Notes: generated by a model not told the origin, from the letters alone. A stretch of DNA of 64,000 nt from Streptomyces tibetensis (GCF_007655005.1 NZ_SZVW01000006.1:248001-312000), one strand, 5' to 3'. Shown: positions 51,541-59,655, counted from the first letter of the stretch. Numbers and translations are program-made.

Positions 51541-52360
51541 GCGACGCGCCGGACCCTCGTGATGCGAGCACATGGAGAAGGGCGACCAATGTGCCGGACC
51601 CCATCAGCTCACCACGAGCCATCAGGCCCGGAATGTCAGACAGCGGAACCCACGCGATATGCCCCGCCTCTTCCAGATCGGTCGGCTCCCCAACGAGCTT
51701 CGCTCCCTCACCGACGAAGATGTCGTGAGGCGAGTCGACCATGCCTACCATGGGCTGGTAAGTGACCACGTGCTCCAGGGCGTTCGGCCGCCACCCGGTC
51801 TCTTCCTCGACCTCACGCAGTGCAGTCTGAAGAGGGTCTTCCCCTTGGTCGACGATGCCGCCCGGCAGCTCCCAGCCGAAGGCATCAGGGACGAAGCGGT
51901 ACCGCCACATCATGAGCACGCGGTCTTGGTCGTCGATGACGGCAGCGATGGCCACATGGTGAAGCTTGACCACATGGTGCTCGAAGCGGTCGACGCCGGG
52001 CGGCTCGACGTCGACGAGGCTCAGCTTCACCCATCGGTTGTCATATAGCGTCCGCTCACCGTGGATCTGCCATGGCTCGACATCCGCCGGCGCTTCCGTG
52101 GTCACGGATCGATCCGGCACTCGGTACGAGCTACGACCGTGCACCTCGACGACGCCCTCAGCGACCAGCTTCGCCAGCACTTGACGCAGAGCGGTACGGC
52201 CGATCTCCAGGTCCTCCGACAGGGTCCGCTCGGACGGAAGCTTGGAACCCGGCGAGTACCTGCCCTCAGCGATCCACTCACGAATCGTGCGGTAGACCCG
52301 CTCCGACTTCGGTCCCATCCGGCGAGCACGCTCCTGTCGTCCTGCTATGTCGGCCAGCAC
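51524..52360 (-). CDS. GntR-Nudix fusion (KorSA + Pif-like)
   Basis: The product is 278 aa from GTG 52360; ATG 52318 (residue 15) is an alternative. Residues ~18-85 are a GntR winged helix (YRTIREWIAEGRYSPGSKLP, SERTLSEDLEIGRTALRQVL). Residues ~105-265 are a Nudix hydrolase with the box GGIVDQGEDPLQTALREVEE continuing ETGW (~residues 167-190), so the catalytic acidic residues are present. In pSAM2 the GntR repressor KorSA and the Nudix immunity factor Pif are separate proteins. Here one chain joins both activities. Two palindromes lie directly upstream. Confidence 0.88.
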   Translation of the reverse strand: MLADIAGRQERARRMGPKSERVYRTIREWIAEGRYSPGSKLPSERTLSEDLEIGRTALRQVLAKLVAEGVVEVHGRSSYRVPDRSVTTEAPADVEPWQIHGERTLYDNRWVKLSLVDVEPPGVDRFEHHVVKLHHVAIAAVIDDQDRVLMMWRYRFVPDAFGWELPGGIVDQGEDPLQTALREVEEETGWRPNALEHVVTYQPMVGMVDSPHDIFVGEGAKLVGEPTDLEEAGHIAWVPLSDIPGLMARGELMGSGTLVALLHVLASRGSGASPTTAA

Positions 52361-52373
52361 AACTGTAGCCGGG

Positions 52374-52393
52374 ACCTACTCACGTGAGTAGGT
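52374..52393. promoter_or_regulatory. 20-bp perfect palindrome before GntR-Nudix gene
   Basis: The arms acctactcac and gtgagtaggt are perfect reverse complements. The site starts 14 nt upstream of the GTG at 52360, so a bound protein would block the promoter or leader. It is a likely autoregulatory operator for the GntR domain. Confidence 0.65.
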
Positions 52394-52408
52394 GAGCGTC
52401 AGAGCCCA

Positions 52409-52424
52409 TGATCAGTACTGATCA
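52409..52424. promoter_or_regulatory. 16-bp palindrome, second operator candidate
   Basis: tgatcagt and actgatca form a perfect palindrome centred 33 nt from the 20-bp palindrome. Its sequence differs, so it may bind a second regulator. Confidence 0.5.
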
Positions 52425-52708
52425 GTCCAGCGCGGTAAGAGTTTCCCTACGTTCATCAAGCCCCGGCTGCGCTCCGCTCCGCCGGGCGCGCTTCCCGGCT
52501 CCGCTCCGGGCGCCGCTCCTGCCTTCGGCCCGCTCCGCCCGGGCTGCGCCGACGCGCGCCCACACGTGGATAGGGCCGGAAGCCATGAGTCGATCACCGC
52601 ACACAACGCCCGCGGGTTAGAGCAGTGCCTCCGGCGGGGGATCGGCCGGCACCGGGATGGAGGGGGCGCCGTTCCCGACTGCGGGTCCGTAGTGGCATGC
52701 GCGGGAGG

Positions 52709-52856
52709 CTCCCATCCCGTACGCCATCGACCCAGGCAGAGCCGAGCAGACGCGGCCCATGGCGTCCAGGTCGTTCGTACAGTGGCGCGCTCCACCTGGA
52801 CGCCATGAACCACGCCTGCTCCACGGTGTGTGGGTCGACGGCGTACGGGATGGGAG
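52709..52856. repeat. 148-nt long imperfect inverted repeat
   Basis: The outer arms 52709-52734 and 52831-52856 pair over 26 nt with one mismatch. The inner arms 52758-52771 and 52794-52807 pair perfectly over 14 nt, with a 22-nt apical loop. A short gagcag/ctgctc pairing lies between them. A single strand would fold into one long hairpin. Confidence 0.8.
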
Positions 52857-52967
52857 CTGGGGAGAGCGGTGGGCTGAGGGGAGCTGCCTCACGCCAGTTG
52901 TGCGCTATATCGACTGCTTTAAGGTCAAACACGAACTAGGCTGGTCGCACGAAGGATTGGGGGTTCC

Positions 52968-53858
52968 GTGCAGGCGACCGAACAAGAAAAGCAGGACATC
53001 CGGCTGTACGTGGAGGACCAGGCACGCGAAACGGTTGTGCACCTGGAGAAGGTCGCGAGCGAGATGGTTGGGCCTGCTCGCCACGACATCTGGGATGTGC
53101 ACTGTGAAGACAGCCGGTGGTGGGTTGTCACGAACGCGACCAAGCTGTACGACCAGCGAGACTTCAGGAGTCGCGACGTCGTTCTCACGTTTCACGTCGG
53201 CCTGATGATTCGCATGACGTACCTCCAGGAACGCGACGTGCCCTTCACTCCCGAAGCGGCCGATCTCCTCCCCGGTTCCTGGCGTCGTTGGGAGCAAGCC
53301 TTCACTGCTTACGACGGTGGCGACGAGGCTGAGGACTTTCAGGCTGTGGGAGTCCGCCTCCGGGAGTGCCTAGTCTCGTTCGTTGGGGAGACAAGCTCAG
53401 ACGATCTGGTGCCGGACGGGAAGGAACGGCCGAAGAACGCTGATTTCCGGTCGTGGACCGAACTGCTGGCCAATCGCCTTGCTGAAGGAGCATCTGCGGC
53501 CAAGCTGCGGTCCTACTTGAAGAAGATCGCAACTGAGACGTGGGAGTACGTCAACTGGCTGACCCATGCCAAGAACGCGGTCCGTATCGACGCCGAGATC
53601 GGTCTTAAGGCCGTTGAGCACCTGCTCGTGATGTTCACGGAGGCCCGCCTGCGACTCGGGCAAGCAGCAACTCGCTGCGAGGCTTGTGGGTCGTACATGG
53701 TCATGGCCGGAGTCTGCACGCACTGTGAGTGGGAAGACCCGAACTACGAACCGCCTGAGCGCCAGCCCATCTCGGAGGAGGAGATGGCACGGCGCTTGGC
53801 GACCCCCTGCACCCCGAGTTCAGACATCTCAACCTTCATGAGCCCCCGCGATGCCTGA
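52968..53858 (+). CDS. AICE cargo protein with C-terminal zinc ribbon
   Basis: The product is 296 aa from GTG 52968, with a GGGGG stretch upstream. Residues 1-220 are mainly helical with QDIRLYVEDQARETVVHLEK, DSRWWVVTNATKLYDQRDF and VVLTFHVGLMIRMTYL. Near residue 235-250 a zinc-ribbon pattern appears (CEACGSYMVMAGVCTHCEW), followed by a short polar tail. No catalytic motif was recognised. Its place among AICE cargo and the presence of a zinc ribbon allow a nucleic-acid or defence-related role, but neither is shown by the sequence. Confidence 0.75.
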   Translation: MQATEQEKQDIRLYVEDQARETVVHLEKVASEMVGPARHDIWDVHCEDSRWWVVTNATKLYDQRDFRSRDVVLTFHVGLMIRMTYLQERDVPFTPEAADLLPGSWRRWEQAFTAYDGGDEAEDFQAVGVRLRECLVSFVGETSSDDLVPDGKERPKNADFRSWTELLANRLAEGASAAKLRSYLKKIATETWEYVNWLTHAKNAVRIDAEIGLKAVEHLLVMFTEARLRLGQAATRCEACGSYMVMAGVCTHCEWEDPNYEPPERQPISEEEMARRLATPCTPSSDISTFMSPRDA

Positions 53859-54081
53859 CATGGACGAGATGGGTCTTACCTGGCGCTACTCGTAGTCACG
53901 GGGGAAGTCAAGCAGTCCACTGATGTCTGACATCAACGGACACCAACAGCTGTGAACCATGGCGCCCAGGGGCGAACCTTGACGACCGACGACCGAAGGT
54001 CTGCTGGGGGTCCACGTAGGTGAACAGTCCCCCATGATCGATCTGTTAAGGATGAGGCCAGACCTCAAAGCCTGCATCTGA

Positions 54082-54119
54082 CACGGCGCGCCGTCCCCAC
54101 TATTGGGCGGCGCGCCGTG
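54082..54119. terminator. bidirectional terminator between cargo genes
   Basis: A 12-bp perfect stem (cacggcgcgccg with cggcgcgccgtg) and 14-nt loop lies between the convergent genes ending at 53858 and 54157. Confidence 0.75.
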
Positions 54120-54156
54120 AGCTTGACTTTCCCATACTGCATTGACCGCAGCCACC

Positions 54157-54675
54157 TCAGGGCAGTTGCTCGTCAGCAACGTCATCTAGTGCTGAAAGCA
54201 GCTTGTTTTTCAACTCCCCGCGAGTGTCGTACCCGTCGATCCTGCCGATCCCTTGCAGGGCTCTCCGAAACTCATCCAATGACTCGATGTCATCCCTGTA
54301 GGCTCGCACATCCGTCTGACTCATCCTGCGCTTACAGAAGTAAGTCATGACGCGCTTACCGGCACTACGGAACCTTTCAATTTCGTGGACCGTTCCGGAT
54401 GCCCCGCCATGCAGCGATCCACCAATCTTCATCCAGAAAAGAGCAATACAGAGGTCGGACTTATCCACCAGCTTTTGGTCGATCTGATACTGTCCAGGGA
54501 ATCGCAGGTCCGGGAAAGTATGGGTTTCCCAGCCGACAGGCTGAAAAACCAAAGGCCTCTTCTCAGACGCCCTATTGGCATTCCACTCTGCCAGAATCTC
54601 CCGAATCAGGTCCCGTTCTTTCACATCGCTCGGTGAGGCGATGAAGACTCTGAACACGTCAGCTTTGTAGGTCAT
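54157..54675 (-). CDS. DUF4062/TIR-like cargo protein
   Basis: The product is 172 aa from ATG 54675, with GAGGAAG upstream. A TTG at 54699 is possible. The N-terminus FRVFIASPSDVKERDLIREI is the hallmark of the DUF4062/TIR-like nucleotide-handling fold. Later segments include YQIDQKLVDKSDLCIALFWM and GTVHEIERFRSAGKRVMTYF, with an acidic residue in the place expected for this fold. The protein is a stand-alone domain; many relatives are fused to NTPases in defence systems. Codon use is less GC-biased than the core genes, suggesting recent transfer. Confidence 0.75.
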   Translation of the reverse strand: MTYKADVFRVFIASPSDVKERDLIREILAEWNANRASEKRPLVFQPVGWETHTFPDLRFPGQYQIDQKLVDKSDLCIALFWMKIGGSLHGGASGTVHEIERFRSAGKRVMTYFCKRRMSQTDVRAYRDDIESLDEFRRALQGIGRIDGYDTRGELKNKLLSALDDVADEQLP

Positions 54676-54924
54676 AGGTCCGAGCTTCCTCAAGTTCAAG
54701 TCACTCGGCGAGCCGCGCTAGTCCAGTCGGGCGGCACACGGTGGTCGCTCGCTGCGCCAGGCTCTGCGATGGACTACGTCGCACGAGCCCGGAAGTGCCG
54801 GCCGCATGCCGTCGTGCAGCCGACCGTCTCACACCTTGGCATCGCGCGGCCTATCCGTGGACGAGGACGGCCCTCGTGCCCATAAGTGAAGCTCTGAGCA
54901 GCAGAGACACCGGTGGGGCAGACG

Positions 54925-54968
54925 ATCTCCAGAGCCGTGTGCGCAGGTTCGAATCCTGCCGGGGGCAC
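54925..54968 (+). pseudogene. 3' half of a tRNA-Arg-like gene (old att site)
   Basis: A 24-nt block (54943-54966) is identical to the T arm and 3' acceptor strand of the resident tRNA-Arg(TCT). Upstream of it, ctccagagccgtgt resembles the anticodon-loop/variable part of another Arg isoacceptor (loop CTCCGGA expected, here CTCCAGA). The 5' half of a tRNA is absent. tRNA 3' halves are the usual attachment sites of AICEs. Confidence 0.7.
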
Positions 54969-55019
54969 ACGCCCAGGATCAGCAGAAACCAAGCGCTGAC
55001 CAGGGCAGATGCCGACGCG

Positions 55020-55056
55020 AAAGAGCGGGAGACAGTCTCACTGTCTCCCGCTCTTT
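55020..55056. terminator. strong 17-bp terminator hairpin
   Basis: The arms 55020-55036 and 55040-55056 (aaagagcgggagacagt and its complement) pair perfectly around a 3-nt loop, and the sequence continues tctgg. It lies ~50 nt beyond the tRNA remnant, like a tRNA terminator carried with it. Confidence 0.75.
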
Positions 55057-55394
55057 CTGGTTGTTGCGCACCGATCACGTGTGAGGAGCGTGTAGGCCAG
55101 GCGCCTCCAGCGACATGGGTTCCCAATGGCTTCCCCTTGGATGCGCCTCGGGAAGCTTCTGATCTGTAGCTCTACAGAGATCGGTCAGTGAAGGCCACAC
55201 AGAGTGCTACTCCGTCTCCGCCAGCTGCTGCTAGACGGGGACGGTTGTTGTGGTTGCCGTACGCCGCTGCTGCACTGCCGTAGTCACCAGTCACCTCACT
55301 CGTCAGTGATCTCGGCGCGCCCGACACAGATCACACACCACATACTCGACTTTTAGGACGAAGTACCCATGTAGAACAGGCAATCGAGGTACTG

Positions 55395-55952
55395 ATGGAT
55401 CCATTGGATGCAACAACTCGCATCGTCGGCAGCGTGGCGACAGTAGGAGCGACAAGTGTCGCCCTCTGGGTTGCAGTGCGGGATGGCCGGCGACGGGACG
55501 CAGAGCGGCGGGACGCAGAGGCTGGGCAGGCCAGACTCGTTGTTCTCTCTAAAGGGAGCTATGGTAACCAGCTGACTATCCAAAACCAAAGCACAGGACC
55601 CGTCTTTGACGTTGAGGTCCGATCGGTGGTCGGGATGGATCCAAAACCTCGGGCACCAAGATTAACCAACACACGGCTCCACGCAGAAACGGTCTCCGCC
55701 GAATCTCAAGGAGGGTCGCCGCCTTGTATCCTAACCACTGTTCTCTCAGGAGGCGATGAAGTGCCGTTCTCTCTCCATACCTGGGTTCCAGAAGGGGAGA
55801 ACACAATGATTCAGCTTCAGGAATTCTCCCAAGGCTACCCAGGAAACGCCACGCTAGAGTGCGTATTTCGGTTTACCGACGCTTCCGGTTTGCGCTGGCA
55901 GCGGCTGAATCGACAATCCCCGAAGAGGGTACTCGACGAGGATAACGCCTAG
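55395..55952 (+). CDS. single-span membrane-anchored cargo protein
   Basis: The product is 185 aa from ATG 55395, with GAGGT upstream. A short N-terminal span (TRIVGSVATVGATSVALWVA) is followed by an Arg/Asp/Glu-rich stalk (GRRRDAERRDAEAGQAR) and a beta-rich domain (LTIQNQSTGPVFDVEVRSVV, TLECVFRFTDASG). The layout is common for small actinobacterial membrane proteins of unknown function. The stop overlaps the end of a convergent pseudogene by 4 nt. Lower GC than the core suggests transfer. Confidence 0.7.
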   Translation: MDPLDATTRIVGSVATVGATSVALWVAVRDGRRRDAERRDAEAGQARLVVLSKGSYGNQLTIQNQSTGPVFDVEVRSVVGMDPKPRAPRLTNTRLHAETVSAESQGGSPPCILTTVLSGGDEVPFSLHTWVPEGENTMIQLQEFSQGYPGNATLECVFRFTDASGLRWQRLNRQSPKRVLDEDNA

Positions 55953-56329
55953 GCGCCCTTGCCCAGCACGTTCCCCCATCCCATCGCCTTCTCGATCTTC
56001 TTGTTGTTCTCCGTCTCGCTGTCGTCGATGACGCCTGCGTAACGGCGGTGGATGACTGCCCAGCAATCGCTACGGTCGTCGCCGCGACGCGCCGCGCGAT
56101 CCTCCAACTCCTGGGCAGTCTGAAGCAGCGCAGGAAGAGCGGCGATGACACTGCCGAGCCGTCCGCCCTGGTAGTCGTTCCATGCCTGCTCCACCCGTAC
56201 GGCCACCGGGGTGGATGTCGGCAGCTGAGTCTCAGCCTCGGGGCCGAAGAGCAGACGCGAGAGGCGACGGGGGGTCATGAGGGCGTCGCGTACGGCGGGG
56301 ACGTCGTCCTGTTGGCGCTCGTCTTCCAT
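55949..56329 (-). pseudogene. fragment of an Xre-TPR regulator
   Basis: The 126-codon frame begins in the middle of a domain. The segment MTPRRLSRLLFGPEAETQLP and VEQAWNDYQGGRLGSVIAAL with PALLQTAQELEDRAARRGDD matches the linker and first TPR of Streptomyces Xre-type regulators, but no HTH precedes it. After ~90 residues the frame turns into a Lys/Glu-rich sequence unlike the family. It is best read as a truncated relic of a regulator, perhaps of an older element. Confidence 0.6.
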
Positions 56330-56648
56330 AAGGACGGTCTGTCCGAGCCTCCTGGTTCTTGGGCCCGCTTCACGGTACCGAGCTGCTCGCTATGCCGGAT
56401 AGATGGTCATCCCCGTCCATCGGGATGAGCCTGAGGCACCCGACAGCGCGGGACCCGGACGAAGTGTCCGGGTCAGGTGGTGGACAAAGGTGTCCGCCCT
56501 GTCCGACTGTCCCAGTGCCTACGCTGACCTGCCCAAATGTGTGGGACAGAGGGTTCCGCAGCTGTCCCACCTGTCCGAGCTGGGCTCCACGCCGAAGAGT
56601 AGGCAAAGTTGCCCGGTCCTCGACCCGTTCTCGGTAAGATTCTCGCTT
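56330..56648. other. 319-nt stretch rich in gtcc/ggac inverted repeats
   Basis: No gene is visible. Several short inverted repeats occur, the best being gacccggac-gaagt-gtccgggtc at 56452-56474, followed by repeated gtgtcc/gtccga motifs to ~56590. It may hold the promoter of the pentapeptide-like gene. Confidence 0.4.
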
Positions 56649-57968
56649 ATGCAGCTACCCCTTCGTCAAAAGCTGAGGAAAGTTCAGCGCCCCAGAAGAA
56701 GAGCAATGAGGCGGGACGCAGGAAGACATACTCCACGCATGCCCAGCTTTCCTCTGACCCTGCTCCTTTCCTTCGCAACGGCAGCGGTGGCGGCTTGGGC
56801 AATTTTCGTCGGACTAGCCGAACTGACGGGGGCACACATTGGCTTTTGGCCCCAGAAAAGTGCATCTCTCCCAAAAGATAGACTCTTCGACCTAACAAGA
56901 AGCACTGTGACCGCAGCAGGACTCCTGGCTGGAGTCTTTGCGATTGTCTACGCATATCGGAAGCAGAAGATAGAAGAAGCCGCAAGCCACCGGGAAGATT
57001 ACGAGAGTCTAGGGTCTCGCTACCAAGCCGCCGCCGAGCAGCTTGGGCACGAAAGCGCAGCAGTCAGACTCGCCGGAATATACTCTCTCTCGAAATTGGC
57101 CGATGATGACAGCAGTCAGCGCGAGACCATTTGCCGCCTACTGTGTGCCTATATACGCATGCCCTACAACCCGAGGGAAGCGCGACCCGGCGAGCGGGAA
57201 GTGCGATTCACGGCCATCAAAGTGATCGCAGAGCACTTGCAGGACCCGGGAGAGGAGACGGCATGGTGTGGGTTCGACCTGGACTTCAGTGGCGCAACAT
57301 TCGACGGCGGGTCGTTTTCCGGATCTCACTTCACATCAGGAGATGTTGATTTTTCGGGCTGCCAGTTCATCGACGGAACCGTGTCCTTCGATCACGCTCG
57401 TTTCAGTGGCGCAACCGTGAACTTTGGAAGTGGCGAAGATCCGCCTGCAATTTTCAATGGAGCACAGGTCCTGTTCACTGGCGCCCAATTCATGAGCGGC
57501 ATCATATCTTTCACTTTTGCCGAATTTAGAGGAGGTGAAGTCAGCTTTGGCGCAGCATTCTTCGGCGGCAGCCGAGTAACGTTCGGAAGTTGCATCATTG
57601 AGGATGAAGGGGAGCTCAACTTCGGAGGTCCAGTTTGGCTTGGAGCGAAATTCGCAGGAGGTGATGTTTGGTTCTCGGCAGCAGAGTTGCGAGGAGGATT
57701 CCTGAGCTTTATAGGTGCAGACTTCTGCGGATCATCCGTCCGTTTTGACGTAAGCCTAACCGGAACGTCTGTCCTGTTTAACGACGCATACTTTGTTTCT
57801 GGGGATGTCTCTCTCACGGAGGCCGAGATAAAGGGTGGTCGACTCTCCTTTGAGGACACACATACGCCAGAGAAGGTCGTGGCTCCCTGGCCTCCGCCAG
57901 CCCCGCCGTCCCTGCGGCTGACCCAGCGGACGCGATGGCGGTGGCTGCGTCGCTCGGTGCGAAGCTAA
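56649..57968 (+). CDS. membrane protein with pentapeptide-like repeats
   Basis: The product is ~439 aa from ATG 56649. The frame is open to 56403, but the extra part is low-quality. Two spans (PLTLLLSFATAAVAAWAIFV and TVTAAGLLAGVFAIVYAYR) precede a conserved cytoplasmic segment with YQAAAEQLGHESAAVRLAGI then YSLSKLADD and ICRLLCAYIRMPY. A long beta-helix-like region follows (~residues 215-405) of repeats such as FSGATF, FSGCQF, FNGAQVLFTGAQF and FIGADF. The family is frequent in Streptomyces; its function is unknown. GC content is visibly lower than in the flanking core genes. Confidence 0.8.
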   Translation: MQLPLRQKLRKVQRPRRRAMRRDAGRHTPRMPSFPLTLLLSFATAAVAAWAIFVGLAELTGAHIGFWPQKSASLPKDRLFDLTRSTVTAAGLLAGVFAIVYAYRKQKIEEAASHREDYESLGSRYQAAAEQLGHESAAVRLAGIYSLSKLADDDSSQRETICRLLCAYIRMPYNPREARPGEREVRFTAIKVIAEHLQDPGEETAWCGFDLDFSGATFDGGSFSGSHFTSGDVDFSGCQFIDGTVSFDHARFSGATVNFGSGEDPPAIFNGAQVLFTGAQFMSGIISFTFAEFRGGEVSFGAAFFGGSRVTFGSCIIEDEGELNFGGPVWLGAKFAGGDVWFSAAELRGGFLSFIGADFCGSSVRFDVSLTGTSVLFNDAYFVSGDVSLTEAEIKGGRLSFEDTHTPEKVVAPWPPPAPPSLRLTQRTRWRWLRRSVRS

Positions 57969-58266
57969 GCATTGCCTGAAGCCCCCTGCTGTCCGACGCG
58001 TCGGACTGTCCGGCGCGCCCAGGAGGTTGGGGGCGCCAGTACTCCACCTGCCCGACCCTGGACAGGGCTGCCCCCGGGATGTTGCAGCCCTTTACCTGTT
58101 GCCTCTTGCTCATAGGGGTTGGCTTCACGGTGCCGAACTGCCCGAAGGCGAGACAGGCAGTCTCATGCGCCCCGCCATCCGAGCATGCAGCCGCCAACAG
58201 GCGGGACCTGGGCGAAGGAGCCGGATTCAGAGTTCAATAGCCTTGAAAAAGGGTTCAAGTACGATC

Positions 58267-58926
58267 ATGGATGTGACGACAGAGTCAAAGCCAAAGTGTT
58301 CTAACGGTTGCGGCCGGCCCGTTAAGGCCCGCGGCCTATGCAGTGGGTGTTACGAGAAAGACCGCGCTGAGCGCATGCCTCTCTGTGCCATCAAGGGATG
58401 CACTAACCGTGCTAGAGCGAAGGACCTCTGCAATCTACACTTGCAGAGAAAAGCGAAGGGCGTTTCGATGTTTACGCCCCCGCAGGTGAAGAGCCGCATG
58501 ATCCCTATGACCGAGCGCTACAACGAGCGCGGCGAGCGAGTATGCAGCAAGTGCCTTCGTTGGCTCCTCCCGACCGAGTTCCACAAGCGGGCGAAGCAGA
58601 CACCAGGAGACGACGGCCTCCGGTCCATGTGTAACCGCTGCGTCATCTGCTGGCGATACGGCATTACCTACCAACAGTTCGCGGAACTACTGGAGGCACA
58701 GGGTGGAGCCTGCGCGATATGCCGGAAGGACATCTGCGCTAGCGGCAGAGAGCTATCTATCGACCACGACCACTCGTGCTGCCCTCAGGGCGGGCGCTCG
58801 TGCGGCAAATGCGTACGCGGCATCCTATGCCAGCCCTGCAATGGAATGCTGGGCTATGCCCAGGATGACCCCGAGATACTGAAGGCAGGGATCAACTACC
58901 TTCTTAGCCACCGACCGCAGCATTGA
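58267..58926 (+). CDS. endonuclease VII-like HNH nuclease with zinc motifs
   Basis: The product is 219 aa from ATG 58267 with only a distant RBS. The N-terminal half has three CxxC-type clusters (PKCSNGCGRPVKARGLCSGC, LCAIKGCTNRAR, VCSKCLRWLLPTEF) that could bind zinc. The C-terminal half is a recombination endonuclease VII domain with GACAICRKDI, LSIDHDHSCC and CVRGILCQPCNGMLGYAQDD. Such enzymes cut branched or other DNA; phage and mobile elements carry them. The DHDH and NGML motifs look intact. Confidence 0.85.
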   Translation: MDVTTESKPKCSNGCGRPVKARGLCSGCYEKDRAERMPLCAIKGCTNRARAKDLCNLHLQRKAKGVSMFTPPQVKSRMIPMTERYNERGERVCSKCLRWLLPTEFHKRAKQTPGDDGLRSMCNRCVICWRYGITYQQFAELLEAQGGACAICRKDICASGRELSIDHDHSCCPQGGRSCGKCVRGILCQPCNGMLGYAQDDPEILKAGINYLLSHRPQH

Positions 58927-59358
58927 TGACCGATTCAGGGTCTTGTCTACGCGGCGACCCCGTATTGGACGAGGACAGGGCAGGAGAGGTCTTGGCACAC
59001 ATGCCAGGGCCTCTCTTTCGTGATCACAAAGACCCGCAGTGGCGAAGGATCTTCCAGGTCTTCGCTGCGCGAAGTCGTGCTCGACGCGCGCACAACACGG
59101 CGGTGCGAGACGTTGTGCTACTGCTTCCACGTCGTGGGTTCCTCGCTTGGAGGGCGACGGTGTGGGATGGCCAGCCCTGTGCCGCGATAGCCGGCATCAG
59201 CGGTGGGGGCTTGGACTACCAGCCAACTGAGCCAAAGCGGTGGTCACCAAGCCCGGCCCTCACCGCGGGCGTGCCGGGTGCACGCCGGACGAGAACAGGG
59301 AGCCCTGGACCGTTGCCGAGGCTCCCTGCCGCACTGCACACCGCTGCCGCTCAGGCCC
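58927..59358. other. 432-nt stretch without a convincing gene
   Basis: An open frame crosses the region on the plus strand but runs antisense through the small-protein operon and has no recognisable domain. The only clear element is the terminator hairpin at 59296-59328. Confidence 0.5.
59296..59328 (-). terminator. terminator of small-protein operon
   Basis: A 9-bp perfect stem (cagggagcc with ggctccctg) lies 31 nt beyond the stop of the last gene of the minus-strand operon. Confidence 0.65.
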
Positions 59359-59655
59359 TCAAGGGTGTCCAGGCGCAACCGGCGTGCGTCCGCGGCTGGT
59401 CGCTACACGCAGCACGTCTCGCAATGCGCTGGTCAGTTGGGCAGCGAGAAGGTTCAGCTCCTCCGGGTCCTCGGTCTCGTCGTCGAGTACCTGACGTGAG
59501 TGCTCCAGCAGTTGGGACGCCAAGCCGAGTTGGAACGCCTCGATGTGGTCCGCCAGGCGGGAGACATAGCCGCCTTGGTCATCGGTGCTCAAGTAGCACG
59601 GTTTGCCTTCCGGCCCTGCCCACGGGAGAAGTCTCAGTTCGTCATGTGCCGTCAT
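59359..59655 (-). CDS. hypothetical protein, fourth gene of small operon
   Basis: The product is 98 aa from ATG 59655. It starts MTAHDELRLLPWAGPEGKPC and continues YLSTDDQGGYVSRLADHIEA. A C-terminal helical part (LLAAQLTSALRDVLRVATSR) follows. The start overlaps the previous gene's stop by 4 nt (ATGA), which supports translation. I have a sense of this family from Streptomyces elements, always near a GntR regulator, but cannot name a function. Confidence 0.72.
   Translation of the reverse strand: MTAHDELRLLPWAGPEGKPCYLSTDDQGGYVSRLADHIEAFQLGLASQLLEHSRQVLDDETEDPEELNLLAAQLTSALRDVLRVATSRGRTPVAPGHP

Larger units (their letters stand above)
52361..52967. other. 607-nt non-coding stretch of AICE
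   Basis: No credible gene was found. From left to right it holds two palindromes (52374-52393, 52409-52424), a very GC-rich run of ctccgct/cggctcc repeats (~52470-52560) and a ~150-nt near-perfect inverted repeat (52709-52856). Overlapping frames here encode the same residues on both strands only because of the inverted repeat. The stretch may hold a replication or transfer origin. Confidence 0.65.
54676..55394. other. 719-nt non-coding stretch with tRNA remnant
   Basis: A frame at 54741-55169 is open but reads through a tRNA-like sequence and a strong hairpin, so it is not a gene. The stretch holds the tRNA-Arg 3'-half remnant (54925-54968) and a 17-bp terminator hairpin (55020-55056). Nothing else was recognised. 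Confidence 0.6.

Noticed and set aside
52470..52560. GC-rich ctccgct/cggctcc run as a repeat array or riboswitch
   Set aside because: The units are short and irregular and do not give a stable, specific fold. It is noted only as part of the non-coding stretch.
52617..52939. Overlapping ORFs on both strands, both encoding AYGMGA-like residues
   Set aside because: The shared residues come from the long inverted repeat read from both sides. Codon use is poor and there is no RBS.
54741..55169. 142-codon plus-strand ORF
   Set aside because: It runs through the tRNA-Arg remnant and a perfect 17-bp hairpin, and has no protein-like features.
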